Positions 16,071 through 24,942 of a DNA stretch of 64,000 nt are shown in pieces. Both the position numbers and the translations under genes were made by a program. The stretch is taken from contig NZ_JAGGOI010000064.1 in assembly GCF_018614585.1 (NCBI RefSeq), positions 1 through 64,000 of the forward strand, in the 5' to 3' direction. The notes under the pieces are model-generated. The model ran no database searches and was not told the origin of the DNA. It saw only the letters and a program-made list of their open reading frames with translations. Numbering within the stretch: position 1 is the stretch's first letter; the number at the start of each line of letters is the position of its first letter. Source of the stretch: Streptomyces sp. ISL-1 (lineage in GTDB: Bacteria; Actinomycetota; Actinomycetes; Streptomycetales; Streptomycetaceae).

Positions 16071-16919
16071 ATGCTGCGCATCGCCGTCCCCAACAAGGGT
16101 TCACTGTCCGGACCTGCGTCGGCGATGCTCCATGAGGCCGGCTACCTGCAGCGCAAGGAGTCCAAGGAGCTCGTCCTCGTCGACCCCGAGAACGACGTCG
16201 AGTTCTTCTACCTCCGCCCGCGCGACATCGCGATCTACGTCAGCTCCGGCAAGCTCGACATCGGCATCACCGGCCGCGATCTGCTGCTGGACTCCGGCGC
16301 CAACGCCGAGGAGATCCTCCAGCTCGGCTTCGCCCGCTCCACCTTCCACTACGCCACCAAGCCCGGCACCGCCACCGGAGTCGGCGACTTCGGCGGAATG
16401 ACGATCGCCACCTCCTACGAGGGCATCGTCGCCAAGCACCTCGCCGACGAGGGCATCGACGCCGCCGTCGTCCACCTCGACGGCGCGGTGGAGACGGCGA
16501 TCCAGCTGGGCGTGGCCGAGGTCATCGCGGACGTCGTGGAGACCGGCACCAGTCTGCGCAACGCCGGCCTGGAGGTCATCGGCGAGCCGATCATGAAGTC
16601 CGAGGCGGTCGTCATCCGCCGGACGGGATCGCCGGCCGACGACCCCAAGGTGCAGCAGTTCCTGCGCCGCCTCCAAGGCGTGCTGGTCGCCCGCAGCTAC
16701 GTGATGATGGACTACGACTGCCGAGTCGAGCACCTGGAGCAGGCCGTCGCCCTCACCCCGGGCCTGGAGTCGCCGACCATCTCCCCGCTGCACCACGAGG
16801 GCTGGGTCGCCGTCCGTTCCATGGTCGCCGCCAAGGAGGCGCAGCGGATCATGGACGATCTGTACGACCTCGGCGCGCGGGCGATCCTCACCACGGCCAT
16901 CCACGCCTGCCGCCTCTGA
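16071..16919 (+). CDS. hisG: ATP phosphoribosyltransferase, long regulatory form
   Basis: A 282-residue enzyme catalysing the first step of histidine synthesis. The start ATG 16071 has AAAGGAAG upstream. The catalytic part begins MLRIAVPNKGSLSGPA and contains DIGITGRDLLLDSG and the phosphoribosyl-diphosphate loop EVIADVVETGTSLRNAGL. The ~75-residue C-terminal extension (PLHHEGWVAVRSMVAAKEAQ and onwards) is the ACT-like domain that mediates histidine feedback inhibition in the long form. It is followed closely by a membrane protein gene. Confidence 0.96.
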   Translation: MLRIAVPNKGSLSGPASAMLHEAGYLQRKESKELVLVDPENDVEFFYLRPRDIAIYVSSGKLDIGITGRDLLLDSGANAEEILQLGFARSTFHYATKPGTATGVGDFGGMTIATSYEGIVAKHLADEGIDAAVVHLDGAVETAIQLGVAEVIADVVETGTSLRNAGLEVIGEPIMKSEAVVIRRTGSPADDPKVQQFLRRLQGVLVARSYVMMDYDCRVEHLEQAVALTPGLESPTISPLHHEGWVAVRSMVAAKEAQRIMDDLYDLGARAILTTAIHACRL

Positions 16920-16934
16920 AGGATGCCCGACACC

Positions 16935-17393
16935 ATGTCTGCCCCCGCGCCCCAAATCCCCGCGCTCCCGGTCACGTTCAGGCCGACCCGTACCCGGATC
17001 GTTCTGCTGACCGTGGGCGCGGTGATGTTCGCCGTGATCACCGCGGTCGCGCTGCTGCTGGAGAAGCTGAGCGCGGGGGAGCGGAGCAGCTTCGTCTTCA
17101 CCGCGCTGGTCTTCTTCGGCGTACTGGCCCTGCTGAGCCGGCCCAAGGCCGTCGCCGACGAGGACGGCGTCACTGTTGTCAACCTCACTCGTACGCGCCG
17201 GCTGGAGTGGGCGGAGATCCTGCGGGTGAATCTGCGTCCCGGCGACCCGTGGGTGTTCCTGGACCTCAGCGACGGCACCAGCCTGCCGGTGCTCGGCATC
17301 CAGCCCGGCATCGCCAAGGCACAGGCCATCAGCGACGCCCGCGCGCTGCGGGCGCTCGTGGAGAGCCGCGGCATCCGCGCGGAAGAGGACTGA
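16935..17393 (+). CDS. PH domain-containing membrane protein
   Basis: A 152-residue protein. ATG 16935 is preferred because the AAGGA at 16918-16922 touches the earlier in-frame ATG at 16923 and could not serve it. Two hydrophobic helices (IVLLTVGAVMFAVITAVALL and VFTALVFFGVLALL) are followed by a bacterial PH-like beta domain: ADEDGVTVVNLTRTRRLEW, WVFLDLSDGTSLPVLG. Such proteins occur widely after hisG in actinobacteria, with no known biochemical function. A hairpin terminator follows at 17459. Confidence 0.82.
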   Translation: MSAPAPQIPALPVTFRPTRTRIVLLTVGAVMFAVITAVALLLEKLSAGERSSFVFTALVFFGVLALLSRPKAVADEDGVTVVNLTRTRRLEWAEILRVNLRPGDPWVFLDLSDGTSLPVLGIQPGIAKAQAISDARALRALVESRGIRAEED

Positions 17394-17458
17394 GCGGCGA
17401 CGCCCCCGAACCCCATCGCGGCCACGCCCTGCAGTTCGCCGGCGACGCGCGGCTCCAG

Positions 17459-17482
17459 GCCCGCCGCCAGGCGGGCTGTTTT
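17459..17482 (+). terminator. Intrinsic terminator after the his-linked gene
   Basis: GCCCGCC-GCCA-GGCGGGC forms a strong stem followed by TGTTTT, in the 280-base gap before the CBS-protein genes. No gene is visible in the rest of that gap. Confidence 0.65.
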
Positions 17483-17676
17483 CTCCCGGGGGACCAACCC
17501 AGGGAGCTCCGGCTGAAAACCATTAGTCTGGTGGCGGTGGCGACAAGCGCGCCCCTCCCCGCACCACACGGCCGCCAGCGGCCCGCGGGGCACCTGCGAC
17601 CCGAGGAGTGACTCCCTCCAGCAATGGACGGATCGTCCGGTAGTACCTGCGCCGCCCCCTCCCAGGAGGCGGCGGC

Positions 17677-19017
17677 ATGATCACCCCCCTTTTGCTGCTC
17701 GCCGCAGCATTTCTCCTGATCCTCGCCAATGGCTTCTTCGTGGCGGCCGAGTTCGGCCTCGTCACCGTGGAGCGGCCCGATGCCGAGCGCGCCGCCGCCG
17801 AGGGCGACCGCCGCGCCCGCCGTGTCGTCAAGGCACTGCGGGAGCTGTCGTTCCAGCTCTCCGGCACTCAGCTCGGCATCACCATCACCTCGCTCGTCGT
17901 CGGCATGCTCGCCGAACCGGCCATGGCCCAGCTGCTCGACGGGCCGCTGGCCGCGACCGGTCTGCCCGAAGGGGCTGTGACCGGGGTCGCGGTGGCGATC
18001 GGCATGCTGCTCGCCTCCGCCGTCCAGATGGTGATCGGCGAGCTCGTACCCAAGAACTGGGCGGTCTCCCGGCCGTTGCAGGTCGCGCGGTTCGTCGCCG
18101 GACCGCAGCATCTCTTCTCGAGCGTGTTCCGTCCGGTCATCACCCTGCTCAACACCGCCGCCAACCGTCTCGTACGGCTGTTCGGCGTCGAACCGACCGC
18201 GGAGCTGGCATCCGCCCGCACCCCCGGCGAGCTGGTCTCGCTGGCCCGCCACTCGGCACGGGCCGGCACGCTGGAGCAGGACACTGCGGACCTGTTCGTG
18301 CGGACGCTCTCGCTCGGGCATCTCACCGCAGAGAATGTGATGACCCCGCGGGTGAAGATGAGCGCCCTGCGGTCCGACGCCACCGCGGCGGACGTCCTCA
18401 ACCTCACCCGTGCCACCGGCCTTTCGCGCTTTCCCGTCTACCGGGAGCGAATCGACGAGATCGTCGGGATGGTGCACCTCAAGGGCGCTCTCGCGGTACC
18501 GGTCGGGGAGCGGCTGCGCACCCGCGTCGACCGGGTCGCCGTACCGCCGCTGCTGGTGCCCGAGACGCTTCCGGTCCAGCAGCTTCTGGAGCGGCTGCGC
18601 AGCGAGCAGCCCATAGCCGTGGTGGTCGACGAGTACGGCGGCACGGCCGGGGTCGTCACCCTGGAGGACATCATCGAGGAACTCGTCGGCGAGGTCCGCG
18701 ACGAGCACGACGCCGAGGCCGACGAGCGGCCGGAACTCGCCCCCGTGGCGTCCGAGGACGGCAGCCCCGCCTGGGAGGCCGACGGCAGCTGCCGGGTCCT
18801 CACGCTGCGCCGGATAGGCCTCGATGTGCCCGACGGTCCGTACGAGACTGTGGCCGGCCTCGTCGCCGATCTGCTGGGGCGCATCCCCGCCCCCGGTGAC
18901 CGGGCCGAACTGCCCGGCTGGCGGCTCTCTGTGCGTCAGGTGGACCGCAACCGCGCCGAACGGGTGCGCCTGGTGCATACGGCCGATGTGCCGGCCCTGA
19001 CGGAGGCCGCGCGATGA
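17677..19017 (+). CDS. CNNM/HlyC-CorC family membrane protein with CBS domains (first of two)
   Basis: A 446-residue protein from ATG 17677, with GGAGGCGG just upstream. The N-terminal CNNM membrane domain spans about residues 1-190; its first helix contains LLLAAAFLLILANGFFVAAE and it includes QLGITITSLVVGMLAEPA and VIGELVPKNWAV. Two CBS domains follow (ENVMTPRVKMSAL; PIAVVVDEYGGTAGVVTLED). A CorC-type C-terminal transporter-associated domain covers roughly the last 80 residues. Members are linked to magnesium or other cation homeostasis, while the name hemolysin is historical. The last codons overlap the next, paralogous gene by four bases, indicating coexpression. Confidence 0.88.
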   Translation: MITPLLLLAAAFLLILANGFFVAAEFGLVTVERPDAERAAAEGDRRARRVVKALRELSFQLSGTQLGITITSLVVGMLAEPAMAQLLDGPLAATGLPEGAVTGVAVAIGMLLASAVQMVIGELVPKNWAVSRPLQVARFVAGPQHLFSSVFRPVITLLNTAANRLVRLFGVEPTAELASARTPGELVSLARHSARAGTLEQDTADLFVRTLSLGHLTAENVMTPRVKMSALRSDATAADVLNLTRATGLSRFPVYRERIDEIVGMVHLKGALAVPVGERLRTRVDRVAVPPLLVPETLPVQQLLERLRSEQPIAVVVDEYGGTAGVVTLEDIIEELVGEVRDEHDAEADERPELAPVASEDGSPAWEADGSCRVLTLRRIGLDVPDGPYETVAGLVADLLGRIPAPGDRAELPGWRLSVRQVDRNRAERVRLVHTADVPALTEAAR

Positions 19018-20105
19018 GCGTCCTCCAACTCCTGTTCGCGCTGCTGCTGGTGCTGGCGAACGGATTCTTCGTCGGGGCCGAGTTCGCGCTCGTCTCCGTA
19101 CGCCGCAGCCAGATCGAACCGCTGGCCGCGGCAGGTTCCGCGCGGGCCCGGCGGGTGCTGCACGGTCTGGAGAACCTGCCGCAGATGATGGCGGCCGCAC
19201 AGTTCGGCATCACCATCTGCTCCCTGACACTCGGCGCGGTGGCCGAGCCGACCGTGGCGCATGTGCTGGAACCGGTCTTCCACGCGGCCCATGTGCCCGA
19301 GGGGCTGGTCCATCCGCTGGGCTATGTCATAGCCCTGGCCGTGGTCGTCTTCCTGCACCTCGTCATCGGTGAGATGGTCCCGAAGAACCTCGCCATGGCC
19401 GCCCCCGAGAAGACCTCGCTCTGGCTGAGCCCCGGTCTGGTGGGCTTCGCCCGGCTGTGCCGCCCGGTCACGGTCGGACTCGGCGCCTGTGCCCGGCTGG
19501 TGCTGCGGGCCTTCGGCGTCGAGCCGAAGGACGAGGTGGAAGCGGTCTTCACAAGCGAGCAGCTGAACCGCCTCGTCGAGGACTCCGGTCAGGCGGGTCT
19601 CCTTGAGCCCGCCGAACAGGAGCGGCTCGAGGACGCCCTGGAGCTGGGCAGCCGCCCGGTGACCGATGTGCTGATCGCCCGCTCCATGCTGGTGACGGTC
19701 CCGCCGTCGGTCACCCCGCGCCAGATCGAGGAGCTGACCGTACGCACCGGCTACTCCCGCTTTCCGGTCTGCGCGCCGGGTGCGGGCCCCTTCATGGGCT
19801 ACCTCCACGTGAAGGACGTACTGGATCTGGAGGACGGTGAACGGGCCGTGCCCCAGCACATCTGGCGTCCCATGGCGACCCTGCGGGCCGAACTCCCTCT
19901 GGACGACGCCCTCACCGTGATGCGCCGCGCGGCCACCCACCTCGCCCAGGTCGCCGACGGGGCCGGCCGGGTGCTGGGACTGGTCGCGCTGGAGGACGTC
20001 CTGGAAATGCTGGTCGGCGAGGTCCGTGACCCGTCCCACCGGGTGACGGTGCCCCGGCTGCCCCATACGGCCCACCCGGCCATGGACACCGCGCTGGCCG
20101 GCTGA
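19014..20105 (+). CDS. CNNM/HlyC-CorC family membrane protein (second of two)
   Basis: A 363-residue paralogue of the preceding protein. It shares the ANGFFVGAEFALVSVRRSQI opening, QFGITICSLTLGAVAEPT and VIGEMVPKNLAMAAPEK. CBS domains follow with VLIARSMLVTVPPSVTP and LGLVALEDVLEMLVGEVRD. It lacks the C-terminal CorC-type domain that the first protein has, ending about 25 residues after the second CBS unit. Such long/short CNNM pairs are common in actinobacteria and suggest a heteromeric cation transporter or sensor. Confidence 0.87.
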   Translation: MSVLQLLFALLLVLANGFFVGAEFALVSVRRSQIEPLAAAGSARARRVLHGLENLPQMMAAAQFGITICSLTLGAVAEPTVAHVLEPVFHAAHVPEGLVHPLGYVIALAVVVFLHLVIGEMVPKNLAMAAPEKTSLWLSPGLVGFARLCRPVTVGLGACARLVLRAFGVEPKDEVEAVFTSEQLNRLVEDSGQAGLLEPAEQERLEDALELGSRPVTDVLIARSMLVTVPPSVTPRQIEELTVRTGYSRFPVCAPGAGPFMGYLHVKDVLDLEDGERAVPQHIWRPMATLRAELPLDDALTVMRRAATHLAQVADGAGRVLGLVALEDVLEMLVGEVRDPSHRVTVPRLPHTAHPAMDTALAG

Positions 20106-20126
20106 GCCCAGGCGCCGGGTCAGGCG

Positions 20127-22028
20127 TCAGGTCAGGCCCGGCGGAGGATCCTGCGGGCCGCGGTCGACCGGACCGCGGCCCGACAGGACCTCGCCGTACG
20201 CCTGCAGCAGATCGGGCAGCCGCAGTGTGGAGAGGTCCTCGCGGGTGGGCGTGCCCGGGTATCCGGACAGCCGCAGATCCCGGTAGGCGCAGCTCTTCTC
20301 GTACAGGGTGCGCAGAAAGCGGCCGTTGCCGAGCTCGTCGATCCAGCCCTGGTCGACCACGTGGCCGCTGATGGAGCGCAGCTCCTCGCGGACCTCGTCG
20401 TCCCACACATCGCCGTTCTCGGCGGCCAGCACTTCGCCGATCGCGGTCAGTTCGAGAGGGCGGTACGAGGGGAAGTCGACCCGTGTGGTGAAGCGGGAGG
20501 AGAGCCCGGGGTTGGCGGCCAGCAGCCGGTCCATGCCCTCCGGGTAGCCGGCCAGGATGACCACCAGGTGGTCGCGGTTGTCCTCGGCGCGCTTGAGGAG
20601 GACCTGGAGGGCCTCGTCGCCGTACGCGTCGCCCTTGGAGTAGCCGGTGTTGGAGAGGCTGTACGCCTCGTCCACGAACAGCACGCCGCCGAGCGCCGAG
20701 TCGATCAGTTCATTGGCCTTCACCGCCGTCTGGCCCAGGAACTCTCCCACCAGGTCGGACCGTTGGGCCTCCACCAGATGGTCGCCGCCGAGCAGCCCGA
20801 GCGCGTAGAAGACCCGGCCGAGTATGCGGGCGACAGTGGTCTTGCCCGTGCCGGAGGGGCCCGAGAAGACAAAGTGCCGTTTCGGCGGCTGGACCGGAAG
20901 GCCCTGGCCGGCGCGCAGCCTGGCCATCTTCAGCTGCGCGGACAGGGCCTTGACCTGCCGCTTGACCGGCTCCAGTCCGACCATCCGCTCCAGCTCGGCG
21001 AGTGCCTCGCCGAGCAGCACCGGATCGGTGGGGCCCGCCGGGAACGCCGGGGGCGCCGACTGGGCCGGCACCACCGCCTTGTGCCGTATGACCTCGGCCG
21101 GGACGCTCGGCACGGAGCCGGGGAGCTGGGTCTGCGGATCGACGCCGATCCGGGGCTCGGCCGCGACCGGCCCGTCGCCGTCGGCCTGCGCGTCAACCGA
21201 GTCCTGGCCGAAGCCCGCCAGGGACACGGCCGCGAACCCGGACGAATCGTCGTACCCGTCGATGCCGTCGTACTCCGCGATCGCCGCGAGGCGGGCGGAG
21301 GTGTCCATGAAGGCCGGATCGATCCGGTGCACCGCCCGGTACAGCGGCAGGGCGGCGGCGCTGCGGCCGGTGCCTTCGTGCGCACGCGCCAGCCAGTAGC
21401 GCAGCTCCTTGCGCTGCGGCTGCTCGCTGCGACAGCGCATCAGGGCGGCGGAGAGCAGCGGCTCGGCCTGCCCGTACATCTCCAGGCGTACGCGTGCCAT
21501 GCCGCCGAACAGCCCGGCCTCGATGCCCAGTAACGGGTCGTTGATCAGCGGCGCGGTGTGGCGTACAAGCTCTTCCCAGTCCTTGACGAGATACGCGCGG
21601 CAAGCGTGCAGAAAGCGCACCTGCGGGTCTGCGTCGACCGGTGGCAGCCCGGCGAGGGCCTGGTCCAGCTCCGGCACATGGCGGCCGTCGAGCCAGTGGG
21701 AGGCGTGCGCGAGCAGCAGATCGCGCGGGCTCTCCAGTACTGGCTGGACCCACCAGCCCAGCCAGTACCAGGAGTTGAGAGTGCGGCGGTGGCGGGCGCG
21801 CTGCTCGCCGAAGCGCTCGCGGCTGCGGTACATGTGCAGCAGCGCGGTCGTGGTGTCGACGCGCAGAGCATGGAGTCCGAGCCAGCCGTCGGCCATCCCG
21901 GGATCGAGCCGCACGGCGGTCCGGAACTCCTCCTCCGCCTGCGGATACGCACCCATCGTGTAGGCGTCCACGCCGCGCACCCAGGCGAGGTCGGCCGGGG
22001 CCGGTACGGCCTGCGTGCCGATGTCCAT
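20127..22028 (-). CDS. AAA ATPase of the CbxX/EccA type with N-terminal TPR-like region
   Basis: A 633-residue protein. ATG 22028 is preceded by GGGGGACCTG on the minus strand; the frame stays open upstream but looks non-coding. Roughly residues 1-290 are alpha-helical repeats like the TPR part of type VII secretion ATPase EccA (MGAYPQAEEEFRTAVRLDPG). After a linker, the AAA domain shows Walker A GPSGTGKTTVARILG (lysine near residue 396), Walker B GGVLFVDEAYSL and a sensor region VVILAGYPEGMDRLLAANPG. No ESX membrane or WXG100 genes are in the window, so it may be an orphan EccA/SpoVK-type remodeller. Confidence 0.88.
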   Translation of the reverse strand: MDIGTQAVPAPADLAWVRGVDAYTMGAYPQAEEEFRTAVRLDPGMADGWLGLHALRVDTTTALLHMYRSRERFGEQRARHRRTLNSWYWLGWWVQPVLESPRDLLLAHASHWLDGRHVPELDQALAGLPPVDADPQVRFLHACRAYLVKDWEELVRHTAPLINDPLLGIEAGLFGGMARVRLEMYGQAEPLLSAALMRCRSEQPQRKELRYWLARAHEGTGRSAAALPLYRAVHRIDPAFMDTSARLAAIAEYDGIDGYDDSSGFAAVSLAGFGQDSVDAQADGDGPVAAEPRIGVDPQTQLPGSVPSVPAEVIRHKAVVPAQSAPPAFPAGPTDPVLLGEALAELERMVGLEPVKRQVKALSAQLKMARLRAGQGLPVQPPKRHFVFSGPSGTGKTTVARILGRVFYALGLLGGDHLVEAQRSDLVGEFLGQTAVKANELIDSALGGVLFVDEAYSLSNTGYSKGDAYGDEALQVLLKRAEDNRDHLVVILAGYPEGMDRLLAANPGLSSRFTTRVDFPSYRPLELTAIGEVLAAENGDVWDDEVREELRSISGHVVDQGWIDELGNGRFLRTLYEKSCAYRDLRLSGYPGTPTREDLSTLRLPDLLQAYGEVLSGRGPVDRGPQDPPPGLT

Positions 22029-22415
22029 CAGGTCCCCCACAAGTGCACCTGTCGTGTGTTTCCCGGGGAACGACCCCCCAGGCCCCCGGCGCCGGGCGGG
22101 CGACCGTGGGCAACGCACTGAACCACCTTGCCGTGGACGGGAATTGACCCCACCGAGGTGCATCGTACCTGCGCAAAGGGGTTGCGATGTAGGGCGCGGC
22201 GAGCTGACCGGTGGCCGTGACCCTGGGTGAGCGAGGGCGGGGTGCCGCGCCTGCGATGTGGGGGAGAGGGCAGAACGAAGCCCCCGATCACGGGGGAACA
22301 ACCGGGGGCTTCGCGTCTGCGGCGGCTCCGGAAAGCCGCACATTGAGAACGTAAGACCTGTACGCCCCGTCGGTCAAGCAGAGTTGAGGCACTCTTGAGG
22401 CGGAATTCCGACTGT
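22029..22415. other. Intergenic region between AAA ATPase and uridine kinase genes
   Basis: No gene is seen. It contains a strong hairpin at 22277-22312, listed separately, and a CATCG...CGATG dyad near 22160-22188 upstream of the AAA gene. Confidence 0.6.
22277..22312 (-). terminator. Hairpin terminator after uridine kinase-like gene
   Basis: GAAGCCCCC and GGGGGCTTC form perfect nine-base arms around an 18-base interior that itself contains a GGGGG able to pair alternatively. It is placed to stop transcription coming leftward from the 22416-23048 gene. Confidence 0.65.
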
Positions 22416-23048
22416 TCAGTATGTCGGGGGAAAGCGGTCACCCTGCGTAATGAATTGATTCGGTCGCGCTGTCGCAGAAGGCCCCGGGAGCCACTCGTAA
22501 CCCTCGTGAAACTCGCGTACCAGAGCATCGGCGTGCACACGGGAGGGGTCCGCGGCGAAATGGCGTGTCTCCGCCACTGTCCAGCCGTCCCAGAAGGCGG
22601 AAAGTCCGCTTCCGTCGCGTCGGCGGCCCCGCTGCCAGGACTCTTCGGCGTCCCGCTCCATCCACAGCAGCCACGCCAGAAACGGGCGCAACGCCCGTCG
22701 CCCTGCTCCCACCCCCTCGATCAGCACGACGGGAGCGGCTTCCAGTGCGCGCGGCGGACCGAAACGGCGCAGATTCCAGTCGTACGGGTCGTAGTGCGCG
22801 GTCCGGCCGTGCGCGAGGGGATCGATCACCTGGGTCAGCATCCGGTCCGTCCACCCGAAGAGCTCCTCGTGGGTAGCGAGATCGTCCAGCTGGAGCACCG
22901 GAACATCGCCGCCTACGGCCGCCGCGAGCCGGGCGGCGAAGGTGCTCTTGCCCGATCCGGCATGGCCGTCGATCCCGATCAGCCGCACCGGTCCGCACGA
23001 TGGCGGGAGTGTGCGCAGCGCCGCAGCCTGCCGGTCGAGGTCGTCCAT
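22416..23048 (-). CDS. Uridine kinase-like P-loop protein
   Basis: A 210-residue protein. The Walker A loop is LIGIDGHAGSGKSTFAARL; the acid pair DD in VLQLDDLATHEELFGW follows where uridine/phosphoribulokinase-type enzymes hold their substrate aspartates. VVLIEGVGAGRRALRPFLAW corresponds to the Walker B strand. Streptomyces annotations call this uridine kinase or ATP-binding protein. The core fits, but the specificity is unproven and a nucleoside or other small-molecule kinase is possible. It is transcribed alone toward a terminator. Confidence 0.78.
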   Translation of the reverse strand: MDDLDRQAAALRTLPPSCGPVRLIGIDGHAGSGKSTFAARLAAAVGGDVPVLQLDDLATHEELFGWTDRMLTQVIDPLAHGRTAHYDPYDWNLRRFGPPRALEAAPVVLIEGVGAGRRALRPFLAWLLWMERDAEESWQRGRRRDGSGLSAFWDGWTVAETRHFAADPSRVHADALVREFHEGYEWLPGPSATARPNQFITQGDRFPPTY

Positions 23049-23132
23049 GCCGCAAGCCTAAGAGAACGGCGAACCCCGCCGCAGGGTCACTCCCCCTACG
23101 CCCGGCGTGCGGGGGGACCACCAGTGGACGAG

Positions 23133-23144
23133 ACCAATATTGGT
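23133..23144. promoter_or_regulatory. Perfect palindrome upstream of the C39 peptidase gene
   Basis: ACCAATATTGGT is a 12-base perfect palindrome about 90 bases before the start at 23233, preceded by a weak dre-like TGGACGAGACCA. It is a candidate operator with an unknown regulator. Confidence 0.35.
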
Positions 23145-23232
23145 GGCGCGGCGCGGCTCCGGGCGCTGGCAGAAGTCCGCCCGGACCCGCAATAGTTGCC
23201 CCCACTGTCGCGCACCCTGACTTGGGGGTCCC

Positions 23233-24621
23233 ATGGCCAGACCTACTTCACGCAGAACCGTTCTGAGCGCCGCGATCGCGGCAGCGGCGGGTGCGGGCGC
23301 GCTGTCCTCGTCCTCGATGCCGGCCGCCGCCGCGCCGGGCGGGACGCATCCGAAGCCCGGGTCCGCCGGGCCCGCGAGGCGCACGCCCGCGCCGACCGTG
23401 GACAACCGCTTCTGGACCTCGTACGCCGACTGGCGCTTCGGCACCGCGGCCGGCACCCGGGCCGTCGCGGGCAGTCGTCCCGGCCTGGTCCTGGCCGGCC
23501 CCGTCGGCCGCACCGACTACACCGACCCGCACACCGGACGGACCACCGCCTGGGAGTACGGCACCTGGACCTCGCCCGTCCATCTCTCCCGGGTGCCCGC
23601 GACCGAGGTCATCGCCTCCTGGAACGCGCACACCCCGGCAGGCACCTGGCTCCAGGTCGAGCTGCGCGGCAACTACTCCGACGCCACCTCGACGCCCTGG
23701 TTCGTGATGGGCCGCTGGGCGGCGGGCGACGGCGACATCCGGCGTACCTCCCTCGACGACCAGACGGACGGCAAGGCGAGCATCTGGACCGACACCTTCT
23801 CCATCGATGACGCTTCGAGCGGGCTGCGGCTGAACTCCTACCAGCTGCGGCTGACCCTCTACCGCAAGCCAGGCACGAAACTGACGCCCACCGTCCGGCG
23901 GCTCGGCGCGATGGCCTCCGACATCCCGGACCGCTTCACGGTGCCCGCGTCGACGCCGGGGATCGTGCGCGAGCTGCGCGTGCCGCGTTATTCGCAGAAC
24001 ACGCACGTCGGCCAGTACCCGGAGTACGACAACGGTGGTGAGGCGTGGTGCAGCCCCACCTCATCACAGATGATCATCGAGTACTGGGGCCGGAAGCCCA
24101 CCCCGGCCGAGCTGTCCTGGGTGAACCCCGCCTTCGCCGATCCGCAGGTCTGCCACGCGGCCCGTTTCACCTTCGACCACCAGTACGACGGCTGCGGAAA
24201 CTGGCCCTTCAACGCCGCCTACGCGGCCACCTACCCGGACATGAGCGCGGTCGTCACCCGGCTGTCCTCGCTCACCGACCTGGAGAGCCTGATCCGGGCC
24301 GGTATCCCGGCCATAACGTCCCAGTCCTTCCTCAAGGAGGAGCTGACCGGTGCGGGCTACGGCACCTCCGGCCATCTGATGACTGTGGTCGGCTTCACGG
24401 CCGACGGCGATGTCATCGCCAACGATCCGGCGTCGCCCAGCAACGAGGCCGTGCGCCGCGTCTACAAGCGCGCGGAGTGGGAGACGATCTGGCTCCGCAC
24501 CAAGCGCTACAACGCGACCGGCAAAGTGGTCTCCGGCACAGGCGGTGTCTGCTACCTGTACTGGCCCGCCGCCCCGACGGCCGCCCAGCGCCGGGCTCTG
24601 GCGGCATTCGGCATCCGCTGA
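23233..24621 (+). CDS. Secreted C39-like cysteine peptidase family protein
   Basis: A 462-residue protein with a Tat-type signal peptide: RRTVLSAAIAAAAGAGALSS followed by an Ala-x-Ala site near residue 35. The middle region (about 55-230) is beta-rich, typical of the N-terminal module in Streptomyces C39 family peptidases. The papain-like C-terminal domain has the nucleophile C273 in GGEAWCSPTSSQMIIEYWG and the histidine H381 in SGHLMTVVGF, with NDPA downstream providing the third site. Members cleave unknown extracellular or cell-wall substrates; the double-glycine leader peptidase role of classical C39 enzymes does not apply, as there is no ABC module. Confidence 0.85.
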   Translation: MARPTSRRTVLSAAIAAAAGAGALSSSSMPAAAAPGGTHPKPGSAGPARRTPAPTVDNRFWTSYADWRFGTAAGTRAVAGSRPGLVLAGPVGRTDYTDPHTGRTTAWEYGTWTSPVHLSRVPATEVIASWNAHTPAGTWLQVELRGNYSDATSTPWFVMGRWAAGDGDIRRTSLDDQTDGKASIWTDTFSIDDASSGLRLNSYQLRLTLYRKPGTKLTPTVRRLGAMASDIPDRFTVPASTPGIVRELRVPRYSQNTHVGQYPEYDNGGEAWCSPTSSQMIIEYWGRKPTPAELSWVNPAFADPQVCHAARFTFDHQYDGCGNWPFNAAYAATYPDMSAVVTRLSSLTDLESLIRAGIPAITSQSFLKEELTGAGYGTSGHLMTVVGFTADGDVIANDPASPSNEAVRRVYKRAEWETIWLRTKRYNATGKVVSGTGGVCYLYWPAAPTAAQRRALAAFGIR

Positions 24622-24740
24622 CGCGCCGACCGTCCCCGGGGGCAGTGACGTACGTCTCTACCCCCGGGCCGGTATCGCTGGCACTGTGGATCGGGTCACC
24701 CGGGGGGACGCACCTGCCAGCCGACTGAACGAGACGCACC

Positions 24741-24890
24741 ATGACTTCGACCGCTGCCACCGCCGACCTCGCCGAGACCCGCACCCGCACCGGCGGCCCC
24801 GACGACGGCCCCAACGTCCTCGAGCACATCCTCGGCTGGACCCTCGTCGTCGTCCTCGCCATGTTCGTCACCCGGCTCGGCCTGATCTGA
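24741..24890 (+). CDS. 49-residue single-helix membrane protein
   Basis: The ATG at 24741 opens a 49-codon frame ending TGA 24888-24890. The first 25 residues are hydrophilic and Thr/Ala/Asp-rich. A hydrophobic helix follows (ILGWTLVVVLAMFVTRLGLI) and reaches the C-terminus. The codons have strong GC at third positions like real Streptomyces genes. It lies between the peptidase and TetR genes. It may be a small membrane regulator; no family is recognised with certainty. Confidence 0.6.
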   Translation: MTSTAATADLAETRTRTGGPDDGPNVLEHILGWTLVVVLAMFVTRLGLI

Positions 24891-24942
24891 GGTCTGCCAT
24901 ACTGCGCAGAATTCTGTGGCAGTTGGAGAATTGGGCCCCGAT

